Shown here: piece by piece, positions 26,801 to 39,800 of the stretch
Layout: each line of letters begins with the position of its first letter
Numbering within the stretch: the stretch's first letter is position 1
NCBI GenBank assembly: GCA_001584585.1
Contig: LSYV01000002.1
Coordinates: forward strand, 3,353,601 to 3,417,600
DNA: 64,000 bases
Origin: Gonium pectorale
Taxonomy: Eukaryota; Chlorophyta; Chlorophyceae; Chlamydomonadales; Volvocaceae
Direction: 5' to 3'
Notes under the pieces: generated by a model
Database searches by the model: none
What the model saw: only the letters and a program-made list of their open reading frames with translations
Told to the model about the DNA's origin: nothing
Made by a program: the position numbers and the translations under genes

Positions 26801-29800
26801 GTGCTGCCGGCGCCGACGCCTCTCCTGGCGCAGAAGAGGGGCAGATTGCAGTGGAGCGCTCCGCAGCGTCTGGCGCGTACATGGCGAGTCCCTTCGCTGC
26901 CCTGGATGCGGCGCCACCCAGCTTCCTTGTCCACCGAGGGGCGCCCCCGGCTTGGCAAGAAGACGAGGCGCATCATCCCTTGGAGCAGGCCCCAGCGCAG
27001 GGCGCGGAGGCTGGGGAGCCCATGCAGCAACAGCCGAGAGCACATGTCGCTCTAGGCAGCCAAAAGATTCCCGCAGCCTCTCCTTTCTACGATGCTCACA
27101 ATCACTCCGCGTTGGCGGTGATCCACGAGGAGCCAGCTGCCGTTGGCCAGGCAGGCCCACTCCCAGCCACGGCACTTGGGACCGGCGCCAATGCCCCGCG
27201 CCTGGGCCCGGCGCCGACAGATTTGACGCAGACGCAACGTGCGTCTGCGAACGGCCTCGGCGACGGGATGCTTTCGATGACGTCACCGGCCTCCACGGCC
27301 GCCGTGTCGGAGCTATCACCAGGCGCGGGCCAGGGCTCCCGCCTCTTGTCGCCCATGCTCAGCAAACTGCGCACCACAACGCTGAACCCCTTCATATTCC
27401 TCGGCCTGAGGAGCGTGGCGGAGGACCTCGTCCGCTCGCTGCCGCGTCGCAACGTCACTGTGCGGCTGGTGCCAGTGCCGGCGCCTGTCGCTTCGGCGCC
27501 TGGCCAGCTCATGATTGGGAGCCCTCGTGAGCCGCAGACTGAGGCATTGCCCAGCCCGCGGCTTCAGGCAGTCGTGCAGGTGCGGTATATGGGGCGGCTC
27601 CTTTAAGCCGATATTGAAGCTCGCAAATAATGCCCGTGAAGCTGTTTGTTGTTGATGGCTGTGATGGCTACGGTTCCAGCTTTTAGTGGTGTCCTCCCTT
27701 TCGTGGCCCACCCAGTTGAATTCGTGCCCCATCCAATTGAACTCGCAGAGACGCAGCCCGTGGGGCGCGCCTAGCCCTGCGGACAGCCAGGCATGGGGAC
27801 AAAGCAGTGTCTCAGGCAGCTTCGCTTTGAGCGCGCATGCTGATGGCTCGGACGTCGCAGCCGAGCTCGCCTGCCCCAGAACCGCGCCCATCGACCTTCC
27901 GGCGGCGGTGCGCGGCCTCGTGAGACCTCTCAGCGACGGCCGGCACATGGTGGGTGGCTCTGATGGTGCGGCCATCGGCGTGTCCGTCCTCACGACGGAG
28001 GCGAACAGCAGCGTCGCGGCTTGGTTGGCCTGTCCGCCTGAGGCGGTCAAGTCGCAGACTGGCCGGGTAGTCCTGGAGCTGCACGCCACTCCCCTGGGAG
28101 ATGCCGCGGCGGCGGACGGTGTGCCCGCCGCCGCTGCGGACGGTGGCAAGCTATGGCTCGGCATAGGGCAGATGCCCGCGCCGGACTACGAGGACAGCAG
28201 CACTGACGGCGCTGCGTTGCCGGATGGGCCGGAGGCGTTGCAGGCCAGTGGCACGAGCCGTCGTTGCCTGTGGGGGTGCACGGGCCTGGGCGAGCCTCTC
28301 CCCGGGGCGTCCCTTGTGGAGCTGCGGCAGGGCAGAGTGGTGGTCGCAGCCGGCGCCGGCGACGGCAAGCGTCTGCGCGGAGAGGCTCAGGCGCGCGCGC
28401 AGCTGCAGCTGCCGGAGGCGGGCGGCCGCGCGGGCATTCTCTGGGACGTGGCTGCCCGCACCCTGACGGCGGTGGTGGAAGGTACGATGGTGGCATGTTC
28501 TCGTGTTTTTACAGTACCACAACGGCATGACAGCTATGGACTGTGTTGGATCGGCAATTTCAGTATCGCGTACGCAACATCGCTGTTTGGCCTGCAGGCT
28601 TCAGCCCAGTTGTGATTGCCGAGGACCTTGTCGCCAGCCCTCGCGGTGCCAGGCCAGGAGAGCGCGCTCATGTGGCCAGCTCCTCCAGCCAGACAGGACC
28701 GTCGGCTGCGCTGCTGCTCGGGGTGCAGCTGCCCGGCTGGCGGCTGCAGCTGCGGTGGGGCGACGGGACCGCAGCAGCCCTCTGCGGCTGTGTGGACGAC
28801 CTACTGATTGCGGGACAGAAGAAGCGAACAGGCCGCGACATACCCTGGCCTTCCAAGGTGGGCAGTTGTGCGACAAAGGGCTGCCGTGCTGCCTAGACAA
28901 TGAACGCCGACGCGTGCCGAGACGGGCTCCTAGATATGCATAGGAGCAGAGCTGCGGAGCCGGCCCGCCGGTGCGCCACCCCACTGCGTTCGGCACATGG
29001 CATGATGAGTAAAATATCGTTTCCAACTTGCAAGTCTCATGTGCCCCCTATCTTCCCCATTTACTGGACACCCTACCCGCGCTCCCACAGGCATCTTCCA
29101 TGTCGCCGCTCCACTGCGCCTCGTGGGTGGGCAGCGTAAAGCTGTTGGCGCAACTGCGCGACAAGGGGTACGACCCCAACGAGCCCGACGCCGACGGCTG
29201 GACGCCGCTCCATTTCGCGGCGCTGGCGGGGCAGAGCGATGCGGTGGAGGCGCTGCTTGACATGGGCGCGCACCCCGACCTTCACACCTACCACGGACGC
29301 ACGCCGAGCATGATGGCGGGTGGGTGGATGGGTGGGAATGTGGGGGCTGCTCGTTCGAATGCAGTGCAGATGCGTGCAAGGACGGCTGGTCGACCAGGGA
29401 GCTAAAGCGCGAGGACAGATGCAGGCTCACTCGGTACAGGGTGGATGTGCGTTCGGGCTCGCAGCGCCCACTGTGAGGCTGACTGATCTGTTGAAACGGT
29501 TGGACCGCTTGACTTATCTATCATATGCTGCTCGAAGGCCGCCTGTTGAGTACGTCGGTGTCTTCCCTAGCATTACCTTGTACAGGTTGCCTTCTCTGCC
29601 TATGGGACTCGTGCGGCATGCCCTGTTTCCCGTTGGCCATTCGCCGCTGCAGCCGGATCGCGGCTTGCTGCTGCTGCCGGCGGAGACGCCTCTCTGGTGA
29701 CCTGCCTGGGGCTGCTGACCGCCCGAAAGGACAGCGCGGTGCTGCACTGTCGAGACGAGCGGGGCCGCACCCTGCTGATGCTGGCGGCGGAGGCGGGCCA

Positions 29801-32748
29801 CCTGCGGACGGTGGTGTGGCTGCTCAGCAAGGGTGAGGCGTGCCATGCCATTACAATAAATTCTTTGACCCGCGTCGGTGGTTGGGGATCGTGGATGAGG
29901 GGGAGACGCCGATTCGCTTGATATGCTGACGGCGCAGTGCAGCAGCTATCTAGATCTCCTCACTCTCCTCCATCCGTATTCGCTACTACGTAACGCGCAG
30001 GCCTGGATCCCCTCGCTGCCGACCGCTACGGCCGCACGGCCGTCGACTACACTGAGCGGCACACGGCCGTGTGCGAGGCGCTGCAGCGGGCGGTGAATGG
30101 CCAGGACCCCGGGGATCTTCTCGCCAACAGACATCATGATTCCCTGCAACACAGTGAAGGTAAACCGTGACCTCCCTTTTGGGGCAGGCTGGCCTTGTCA
30201 CTGTGTGACTGGCGGCTTGCAAGCCTGTGGGCGTTGCGGCGCCCAATATGTATGACGTGTGTGCCAGCATGCTTGTGCTTTTATGTTGCTTGGCACTGCG
30301 CGCCGTGCCGTTGGAAGGTGCAGCTGCGCTGTCCACCGCGAAACTGTCTACCAGCAACTGCTAGGGATCTATAAGGGACTAGACGTCAGAAAGCAAACCT
30401 CTGCACTCAGTGTGGCGCAGGTATTCGCTCCACGACCTCGACCCTGAATCCAACGCACGGCCACGGTGTCCCTCACTGCCTAGGCGGCGACGGTCCTGGA
30501 CAGGGGCACGGCGACGGCCGAGCGGCGAGCAACGGCAAAGCGCCGATTCTGAAGCCGTGGGGCTGGGTGGTGGACCGTGTGGACCTGGACATGGGCAAGC
30601 GGCTCGGCAACGGCAGCTTCGGGGAGGTCTTCGCGGGCACGTACAAGGGGAGCCAACGGGTGAGTGGGGTTCGCGGCTAGCGGCAAGGGGCCTTTGCACT
30701 GTTTGCCTGCCTAAGAAACATGCCACTAGGCGGACAGGGGGCCACGTGCTTGACATGCGCAGGCTCGCCGCTGGGCCCCTCGACCACTCGGCTTCTGGCA
30801 GTGTTTTGGATTAACCTCACAAGTGCTGTCTGAACATTACTGTTACGGCCAGCTGATACTAATGTGCGCGACTGCACGAGCGCACGATCGTATTGCCCCA
30901 GGTGCGCACTGTAGAGGATTCGTATCAGAGCATTACGGCTGGTGGTAAAACTTGAGGGCGACGACCGTCATGCATGCATGCATGCAGGTGGCCATCAAGC
31001 TCATCAAGCCCGATCTGAGCCCCGAGGAGGCAGTGACCCTGGAGCGCGAGCAGGCCATCATGCAGGGGCTGCCATTCTGCGAGCAGCTGACAGCCTTCAT
31101 TGGGGTGGTCACGCGGGAGGACGGCGTGCGGGGGCTGGTCATGGCAAGGTGCGCGGCAGCCGGCAGCGCGGCGAGCGGGGTACTCCATGGTACGAACACG
31201 TCGCGTGCAGGTTTGTAATATTGTGCAAGTCATGATTGTATGGAGAGCTGACTCGTCCACGCCCTTGGAAGAAGTGCCAGGCATGCTCATTTGCCTCTTG
31301 AAGAGAACGGTCAAAATTGCGTGTCTGTTACGCCCAGGTACGACAACAATCTGTTTTCCGTGTTTAGCAAGACGCCCAGCCTGCTGACGCCGAGGGTAAG
31401 GTTCAAGGTCGCCCTGCAGATGGCCAAGGTACGTAGCCCTGCCTTGTGCTCGTCATGGTTTGTAGCTCAGGCTTCCCGACATGTTGCCATACCTCAAAGA
31501 CCTATTGTATACCGCATGAGACCTTCCACATGTGCAATAAGCAAACCGTGGTCAAAATTATCGACGCAGACGCAGCTCACAACAGCTGCACCGTATCTTT
31601 GAACTGGCTCGTGTTTTAGCCTGGAACCCTTGTCTGGAACCATTGCCTAAACGCAGGGACTGAGTTTCCTGCATAAGCATGGCGTCGTGCACCGAGACCT
31701 CAAGCCAGGTCAGCTGCTCTACCTCGCGGTCTTGGTTTACCTGGTCAGCGAGGTCAATTGGCCGCAGATGCTTGGCCTTTGGGTGATGCAAAACTAATCA
31801 CGTTGCCGGCGATGATGACTGATGAACCTCAAGCCCACGGCTTATGGGGTTTGGTCTTCGCTCTGGTGTATCCCTCCGACCCGCAGACAACGTGCTGCTG
31901 ACGGAGCGGCTGGACGTCAAGTTGTGCGATTTCGGGCTCAGCCAGGTGCTGGCGGACGATGCAGACATCGGCATCTCCACGCTGCAGAACAAGGGACATC
32001 CCTATTGGACAGCGCCTGAGGTGCTGCGGCGCCAGAGCTACAACACCAAGGTAGGCGACGTTCCGTCCGGCATTGCGTGGGACACCAGCGGGACGCCGAT
32101 CCTGATCTGTGCTGGTTTACATGCGTACCGTCTTCCAGTGCGTGCACCCTTGCTGACAAGCGCAGGAAGGGGGTCATGGCGATGCTGCCTTGGTATTGGG
32201 GCATGAAATCGTGTGCGGGAAGGGTCCTTCGCTGCCGTACATGGATGCCGTACCTATGACCTGGCTTGCGATGCTGCATGTCTTCTGCGCCATGCAGGCT
32301 GATGTGTGGAGCTGGGGCGTCATTTTGTACCAGCTAGCGACGTGGGTGGACAATGCGCTTTACGCCAACATGAACGTGTATGCGGTGAGTTCGGGTGGCG
32401 GCAGCGGGACACAAACCGTAAGGCTGACCGCAAGTCTTCAATGGTACCGTAGGTTAGCAGCTCATGTATCCGACTGTGTAGCTGCCCATGCCGTATGCGT
32501 TTGGGTTCCTGACGCCAAGCGGCGGCTTGCTGCCCTGTGGCCCACAGTTCGTTTACCGCTGGACCGACCCTGAGGGTGAGCCGCCCCGTCTGGAGGATCG
32601 CCTGCCTGCCCACCTGTCTCTCGAGGTGTCTTCGCTGTTGCGGGACTGCCTGGCGGAGGATCCACGGGCTAGGCCACCCATGGAGGAGGTCTGCAGGAGG
32701 CTTGACGAGATGGCGCACAAGGAGCTGCCTGGTCCCCCTGCTCCTTAG
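23886..32748 (+). CDS. ANK / Ala-rich / SPRY-like / ANK / TKL-type protein kinase, copy B
   Basis: Tandem paralogue of copy A. Sixteen exons (23886-24125, 24258-24315, 24578-24959, 25164-27579, 27791-28481, 28598-28857, 29091-29319, 29653-29832, 30001-30159, 30484-30659, 30988-31148, 31338-31428, 31657-31708, 31887-32050, 32298-32384, 32548-32748) join in phase to 1848 residues. Ankyrin repeats (ATPLHLAAAHN, QSALHYAARTGN, RTPLHVAAQAG, MTPVHLAAAAD, WTPLHCAVAAG) precede an Ala-rich helical stretch at about residues 395-755. A conserved VRSLPRRNVTVRLVPV element comes next, then the SPRY-like module (about 1150-1349, GILWDVAARTLTAVVEGG...LLLGVQLPGWRLQLRWG). Two more ankyrin blocks follow (WTPLHFAALAG, RTLLMLAAEAG). 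The kinase from about 1575 has LGNGSFGEVFAGTYKG, VAIK, LEREQAIM, HRDLKPDNVLL, CDFGLS, APEVLR and ADVWSWGV, so it should be active. Unlike copy A, NVLL and DFG share one exon. Confidence 0.88.
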
Positions 32749-33807
32749 AAGCTGGACTGCTGGAGTGAGTGCCGTTATTAAAATTCGGGGTGACTACGGC
32801 TGCGCTTGGGCATGACACCTGTACAGTGGTGCAAACTGGTGCTGCTGGCTGACCTATTCATTATGCTGAAGCTTTTCACTGGCCTACATCGGGCATTTAT
32901 GGTTTACGGGTGCCGTTTGGATCCTGGTGGATTATCGGTTGTGTATGCCAGCTTCATCTGACCAGCATGCTTAGGCCAACGTAAGTGACAGAGAAGGCAC
33001 AAAGTACTTCAGCGTGTGGACCTTGCAGCTGGCGGTTGGGTGTGCATGGAGCAAGCCGTGCTGTGTCTCCGCGCGTGACTATCAGCCTTCAGGTCGTGTA
33101 GTTGTTGACGATTGCTCGCGCCCAACATTCTTGCATTCTGGGAAGAAAACGATGCTGCAGTTAGTAGGTCTATGTATGGACTGGCGTAGGAGTTGTCGCA
33201 CCACGTCCCCGATGCCAAGCAGGTTGTTGTGCAAGCATGCCAACGATAGTTGCTGCGGGCTGCGGGGCCTCTTGTGTGCCAGGACGGATGCCAGGTAGGA
33301 TTGAAAGGAGCAAGCGTGAGCAATCATTTGGTAGCCTGCCGTGGACTTTGCATCTTTGGTTCTGACAGGTTTCGGGTTACCTTGCGCGTTGCCGATGCGT
33401 GGCGTGCGCACAGCAAGGAGGGCAAGGCGGGTATGTGCAAGGAGGAGGGTGTGTACGGACGGCCTTATGTTCGCCACGGGTTCGTGGGTCTAAAGACCGC
33501 TTTGCCTCGCTGAGGCGATCTTCCTAGGTAGAATAGGTGGCTCACTCATAGTTTGGTGAGCCAGATTCCGGTTACGCCGTGCAGCGTACGGCAAGCGTAC
33601 GGCAAATTCCTGCTCGTTGACTCTTATCTATATGAGTCAATGTGAAAGCCAAAGAGTGAGCAATATTTGGATCAAGTTTCTGCCTTGGATTTCACCGGAA
33701 CGTTGCTGCTAGGACTAAACATAACTTACAGCTCATTTCCTACACGAAAACTAACATGTAAAGCATAATACAACTATCGGCCACTGCCGCCTCAGCTCGG
33801 AGTTGGC
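32749..33807 (+). other. Intergenic: kinase B 3' UTR and upstream region of the C2 gene
   Basis: No gene supported. Frames of 85-130 codons on both strands around 33000-33500 lack codon bias and domain similarity. From about 33550 to 33780 the sequence is noticeably AT-richer than its surroundings. Confidence 0.45.
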
Positions 33808-36800
33808 ATGCGGAACATGCAAAACTGCGGGTCAGGAAAATCATTACGGGTGGGGATAGTAGGGGTGCGCGTGCAGGTACGCAGCTTATGTAATATGGGG
33901 ATTGGACACGGTCGGCGGTAACACATGCTTCCGACCCGTCGGTGCAGGAAGCGAGGAGGTACTATGTCAGTGTCCAGGTCCTCCCTCCGGGGGGCGTGCC
34001 TGCTGCGGTCACGGGCGGCACGGAAAGCGGCATGGCGGTACGGCCTGACCAGGTGCGTCCGCGGTGGGGCCGCGTGTATGCGTCGAGCCAACTCTCGGCA
34101 TACAACCTTGTATCCATGTGTCAGCGAGGGAGTTGCACAACCCTGCGGGTAATCGTGCAGATCGATCGCACGGAGACGTCGGAGGTCAGCCGCCACCCGG
34201 AGTTCGCCGCGTGTTCCTTCGTGCTGCGGCTACCGCAAGCGCTGAGCACCGTGGCCCCTGATGCGCCCCTGCTGCGACTGGAGCTGTTTGCGGCGCCGAC
34301 GTTGGAGTCGTCGGGTACGTGGCCGGAGTGCGGAGCGGCTGTAAAGAGGTCAGGAAGTCGGACTCCTTTGGTGCCGCAGCCCCCTGAGCCCGGTCTTTCT
34401 CTCCTTCACAAGCTCACGGCCCCCCTCAATGGACCGTACCGCGCTGTCACGCTGCGTCGCCCTGGCGACACGCAGGGGCACTGCCCGGTGCGACCAACGC
34501 GATGGACGACCTCATCGGCAGCGGCCTGGTGGCGTGCAAGGGCGATGTGGCGCCGCGGCTACTGCGGGGCGAGCGGGTCACTCTCACGGTGGCCCTGGGG
34601 GACCCGCCCACCGCTGCGGGGGAGGCAGGCGTCCGGGCCAGCAGCAAGGCGCTGGTGCGTCTGAGACAGCGCGTGGGGGGCGGCTGGTACGGGAAGGGAG
34701 AGCGATGTATGTAAAGGGGAAGGGGATGTGGTATGAGGGCCGGCCGCGCAAACAGAGGAAGCAAGCAGCAGCTTCAGAGACGCAATTTTCCCTGCGGTCC
34801 TCTTTACTGTGCCAAGGAAGTTGGCGGAGTCCTGTCACGTGTGAAGGGAAAAAGGTAGCGGGGAGGGGCTTCCTGAGGCCGTTTGGCGCACGCCGAATTC
34901 AGCAGCTGAGGCCTCCGCAGTGACCTGGCCCGCTGGATGCGCTGTGCTACCATGCTTGCGTGGACAAAGAGGCTTGCGTACAGCTGGTGCTTGCATCGAG
35001 CCCCCGTGATTGTAGCATGCAGAGCGTGCGTACTCCTTACGGCTCCCGGCCTCTTCGTTGCCCCGTTCACTCCTAATCCCCGGCTGCTCAGCTCCCACTG
35101 GCCACGTCCTCTGGCGTTGGCCTGCGCACCGGCCTGGGCCAGAGCAACGAGGTGCTTCTGGAGCTGATGCTGCTAGATGCCGCAATCACCCTGCCCAGCG
35201 ACGCCTTTGGTGAGGCCGGTAGGGGCTCGGGTAGCGAAGGCAAGCACATGGCACCTTCCTTGCATCCCCGGAGCAGCTCATCGCTTCAGTGTATTTCTTC
35301 ATTAATACATCACCGTGACCGTATGGCGCTGAACATGGTCGTCGAGTTTGAAAATTACCATACTATTTTTGGCTGCGGGTTGAAGACCGCCGCTATGTCC
35401 CCAAACCCAAACCTCCGCAACCTTCTACCACGCCCCCCATGCCGACCCTCCCCATGACCCTCGCCTTTGGCAGCCTCCCGTGCCAGGACTGCCGGCGGCC
35501 CTATCCACGCCTCCGCCTCGGTCGCAGCGCTGCCGCCCGGCAGCCCCGCCGCCGGCAGTCCGGGCCGGCCGCGGAAGGACTGCACGCTGCTGGTGCTAGT
35601 GTCACGGGCAGAGAACCTGCCTCTCGTAATTGGGTGGGTCGTTGATCAAGCGGTCATGGGTATCGTTTCACGATTCAGCTGGGGTGACATGCAGTAGGCA
35701 GTGTCCCTCGGTGTTCGTAGACTCTCTCCTTCGCGGTTCGCATGCTATGTGTCCTTTGTCGATGCGAGTCAAACGCTCCATCATCCCAACAGCGACGGCG
35801 GCGTGGAGGTGGAGCCAGACACCTTCGTGGCCGCCAAGAGCCTGCGCGAGGCGGAGGGCAGCAGTGGGGCGCAGGCGCTCAGCCGCTGCGTCGCCCGCAG
35901 CTGCCGGCCCGCCTGGCACCAGGTGCTGGCGATGCGCTACCCGGAGGCCGACCTGCCGGGCGAGCAGCTTCTGCTGGCCATTGTCAACAACGCCAACAGC
36001 CGGCTGATGCTCAAGGTGGGTTGGGGGCGGGGAAGCGCGGGACGGTGGTTCGACAGGTGCCCCGCGGCCAACCTCACACAAGCTTAACACGCCGACAGAT
36101 GCTCGCTTGTGGGCCTCTCCGTGTGCCACTCTGCCTCTGGTCGTCGGTCTCCGCTGTGCTCGCCGGCTGCCGTCCGCAGTCAATGCCCGCCTTACTGCGA
36201 ACCTGGCTAATCGCTTCGCCCGGCTCAGCCCCTACCATTCCGCTTCTTCGGTTGTTCACACATCCTGTCCCCTCCCGTGGTCAGGCGGCATTACCGCTGG
36301 CACCCCTCATCCCTGACAAGCACTACAACCTGCGGCTCGCGATGCCGGGTGGCCCACTCGGCAGCGCCGTACATCTTTACATCACGCTCGTGCTAACGGA
36401 CTGTCCAGTTGTACAACAGCGCCACCTGCGCCACTGCATGCCGATCGCCAGGCAGTTGCTGCAGGCGCGCCTCGCCTCGGCTCCGGTGCCGGTCGAGCTG
36501 CCAGGTGAGGAGCGGGTGGATGCGGCGTTGCCACGATTATTGGCGCCTCTCAGGTGGACTAGTGCCTAAAATAGCATGTCAGCCAAGAGCGTCGTGTGGA
36601 GCACCCGGCATAACACAGAACGCCATGTCTTTCCACTTGCCCTTGCTGTACTTCCTGCCTTTCCTGAACTGGCATCGCCAACCGTCCTCGGTCTAGGGAT
36701 GGAGGCGGCTGGCGGGGCTGCCACTGGCCATGTGTTCGGCGTGTGGCGAGTGGCCCCCGAGTCTGCGGCGGCGGAGGCACCAGGCCTCCCCAGCCCGGAC

Positions 36801-39800
36801 CCTTACACCACGCTCGATGCCAGCAGTGAGGCTGCCATGATGGCTGCCCTCCATGCGATGGCGGACAGGCACGCAGCCAGTATCAAGGTGCGGCGCCCCT
36901 GCTCGCGGCGTGGCGCGGTGTTTGGGGCATGTTAATACTGCAAGGGCCAGCTGCCAGATATGGCATGAAAGTCTTGCTGCTGCTGGTGCCGCTAGCTAGT
37001 TAGCCGCATCTCTGCGCCCCCGGCTGCTGTTCTCCAGGCTGGCGTCGACGCAGGTGGCTCTGCGGCGGAGGTGCTCCCCCTGCAAGCGGAGGCGGGGGAC
37101 CAGCGGTTGTGGCCACCGGACCACATGGTGCGATGGGATGGTGCCGCTCAGGTTATGACGGTCGCTATTGATTCGGTCGGGGCTGATTAGGGTGAGCCGC
37201 TGCGCATGTCCCCCGTTCGATTAGACGGCTGCCCCTCTTATCTACCGGGGAAACGCATGCAATGACCGCACGGAAACCTCGCCTGAACAGGAGCAGTATG
37301 CCTGCAGTGGATAAGATACTCCGCATGCTCGGCGCACTCACTCCAGCGTGCTGTTTACACCTGCCTTCCATACCTGCGGGGCCCTTGCAGGTATCCTTGC
37401 TCTGGTCCGCTTCCAACAACGGCTCGGGCTCCGTCCTGCAACTGGCGCTTTACCACGTCCCGCTGGCAGCCGCGGCAGGCCCTGATGGAGCCGTCACCCC
37501 GAGTCGAACCGAGTCGCCTCGCGCCCGCGCGGAGCGCCTGCTTGGGCCGGCGCACGGCGGGCCTGGGGGCTCTGAACCGGAGCCAGTAGCCAGCCCCAGC
37601 AAGGGTGGCAAGTCCACGGCAGCCAGGGCGCCAAAGGACGGGGTGGCGCGCCTGCTGGGCTGGGCGAGTGTGCCGCTCGCGCTGATTCCCTCTGCGGGAG
37701 GGCTGGGCCCCGGCCAGGTGCGGCTCAGGGCCTCCGATCCGATCTTGCGATCATGGGCACGCTTGGCCGCTTAGGCATCGCCGCAACACACAGACAGGGC
37801 TTTGTGGCAGCGCCCCCAACATGTGGAGACCCAACCTGCAAGCAGAGGACGAGCGGCAAGGCAGCACCAGCAGACAAACCGAGCCATGAGGCAACGGCCT
37901 AGTGCTGCACTCAAGCAGGGACATGGCTACTCTTGACGGGTAGCAAACGCGCGCTACGCTGCCGGTAGTGGGAATCGGCACTCACGCGTGCAGCATACTG
38001 AGGGGAGTTCGTGTCCGGCGGGCTGAGGGATGACTGAATGTGCCCGCGCAGGTTCAACTCTTCGAGGGAGTGGAGCTCAAGCGAGCAGCGCCTGCCTCCG
38101 CTGTAGCTGCCGATGCGGCCCCGGGCGGCGCGCAAGCAAACGACGGGGCGGCTGGGTCAGCGGAGGTTGGCCGCGCGATACCGACTGCGTCATTGGAAAT
38201 CCGCCAGCGGGATACGGCAGCGATCGTGGCGACGTTGGAGCAGGAGGTACGTCGCCTCTCGCGTAGCGCAGACCCTGCTTTGCTGCACCGGCGGAGAGCG
38301 CAAGAGCCTCCTCACCCGCCACGCTCCGTGGTCGCATTCCGTAGTACTGAACCATCATAGCACATCTTGTTTGTTCATGTACTGCCTAAGCCGACACGAC
38401 TGGATAGGAGCTGGGCTAGAAGTCTCTGGATGCCTTGCTGGCTCCTCCGGCCTCTCGTCCCGACTTTCATCGCCCTCCGTACTTCCTTGTTCTCCGGCAG
38501 AGCTCCAGCTACCTCGCACCGGATCCACCCGGAGACACCTCGGGCGGCCTGTCTGGAGAGCTCAAGGCCAGCATGGCATGGCAGAGCGCCATCTCAGCGC
38601 CGCTTGGCCAGGCCAACGGTCTGGGTGTGGACGCAGCTACGGCCGGCTCAGTCCTGGAGGCGCTCATTGACCACTGCTTCATTACTCAGGTACTGCCTGA
38701 CTGTACCGTAAGGCTGACTTTTCGGCCGTGCTGTTCGTGTGTCGTCGGTGAGCGGCGCTTGACGCCGTCCTGTGTCCTCCGCAATGGAGTCGGCCGTGCC
38801 CGGGACTTTGCGTTGGACAATCCTTTGTATGGCACCGGTCTGAGGTCAGTGAAAAACATTGGGAAAACACAATGTGTCCCTCTTGGGTTATACACAGGGT
38901 GCGCTGGGCCGTCTGATACGCCAGCTCGACATGGCTGCGGCGCAGCAAGAGGTGGCGTCCTGGCGGGTGGCCGACGCTGAAAACCGCTACAGGTGCGGCA
39001 CCGTAAGGGCGTAAAGCTAGCGGTGACTGAAGTACCACCTTTTCGGAGGTTCTTGTAGCTTGGGTGCCTTGGACGTATGACTGCTGCGTGACCCCGAGTC
39101 CCCTTTGCGCCATGGCGTCTTGCGACCAGGACATTGTGCGCGGTCATGTCGCGCGTTCAATACTTCATGCGTGTGAAGCGCTGTCATTAAGGTTGTGCGT
39201 CGGGCCGCGCGCAGAACCGTTACGGATGACAACCACAAGCTGCGGCAACTGCTCCACGAGGAGAAGCAGGTGGGCAGGAGGCACAGTGCAATAGGCAGGA
39301 TGGGTTGCCGGTTTGTTGTGTAAGCCTTGGTGCGGTCAACGAGCGTACCAGCGCGCTTCAGTTGTCTCGGCGCGGCACCCATGGACTCCTTAATTGGACT
39401 GTTGGCTCACAAGCGGACCTGCGCCGACCACTGTCAACCCACAGGCCTCGCGCTCGCCTCCACTCCTGCCGGATTCCGCGACGCTGAGCAGGGACGAGTT
39501 GATTGTCAGGCGAGTTACCGTCTTGCTCCGATTATATCCACCCTGAGTGCAAGCCCGGGCTGCATGCTTCAAGGAACCAGGACACGTACAGACGTAGACC
39601 GCCGGTGTCGCTCCGGCCGCTGCTGCCGTTGCCGCCTTGAGTCTCCACTTCCAGCGCGGGCTGCGCGGCTGACGGTCCGAGGGTTCTCGGCTGGCTGTGC
39701 AGGTGCGAGACAGCAATGGCCGCCTACGGCCGCGAACGCCGCCGCAATGCGGAGCTGGTGCAGCGCTTGCAGCAACTGCACGCTGAACAGGTGGGCCCCG

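Noticed and set aside
30968..30987. TGCATG repeat before a kinase B exon as a splicing-regulator (UGCAUG) cluster
   Set aside because: UGCAUG/Fox regulation is an animal system. In this alga it is more simply a short microsatellite forming the splice acceptor.
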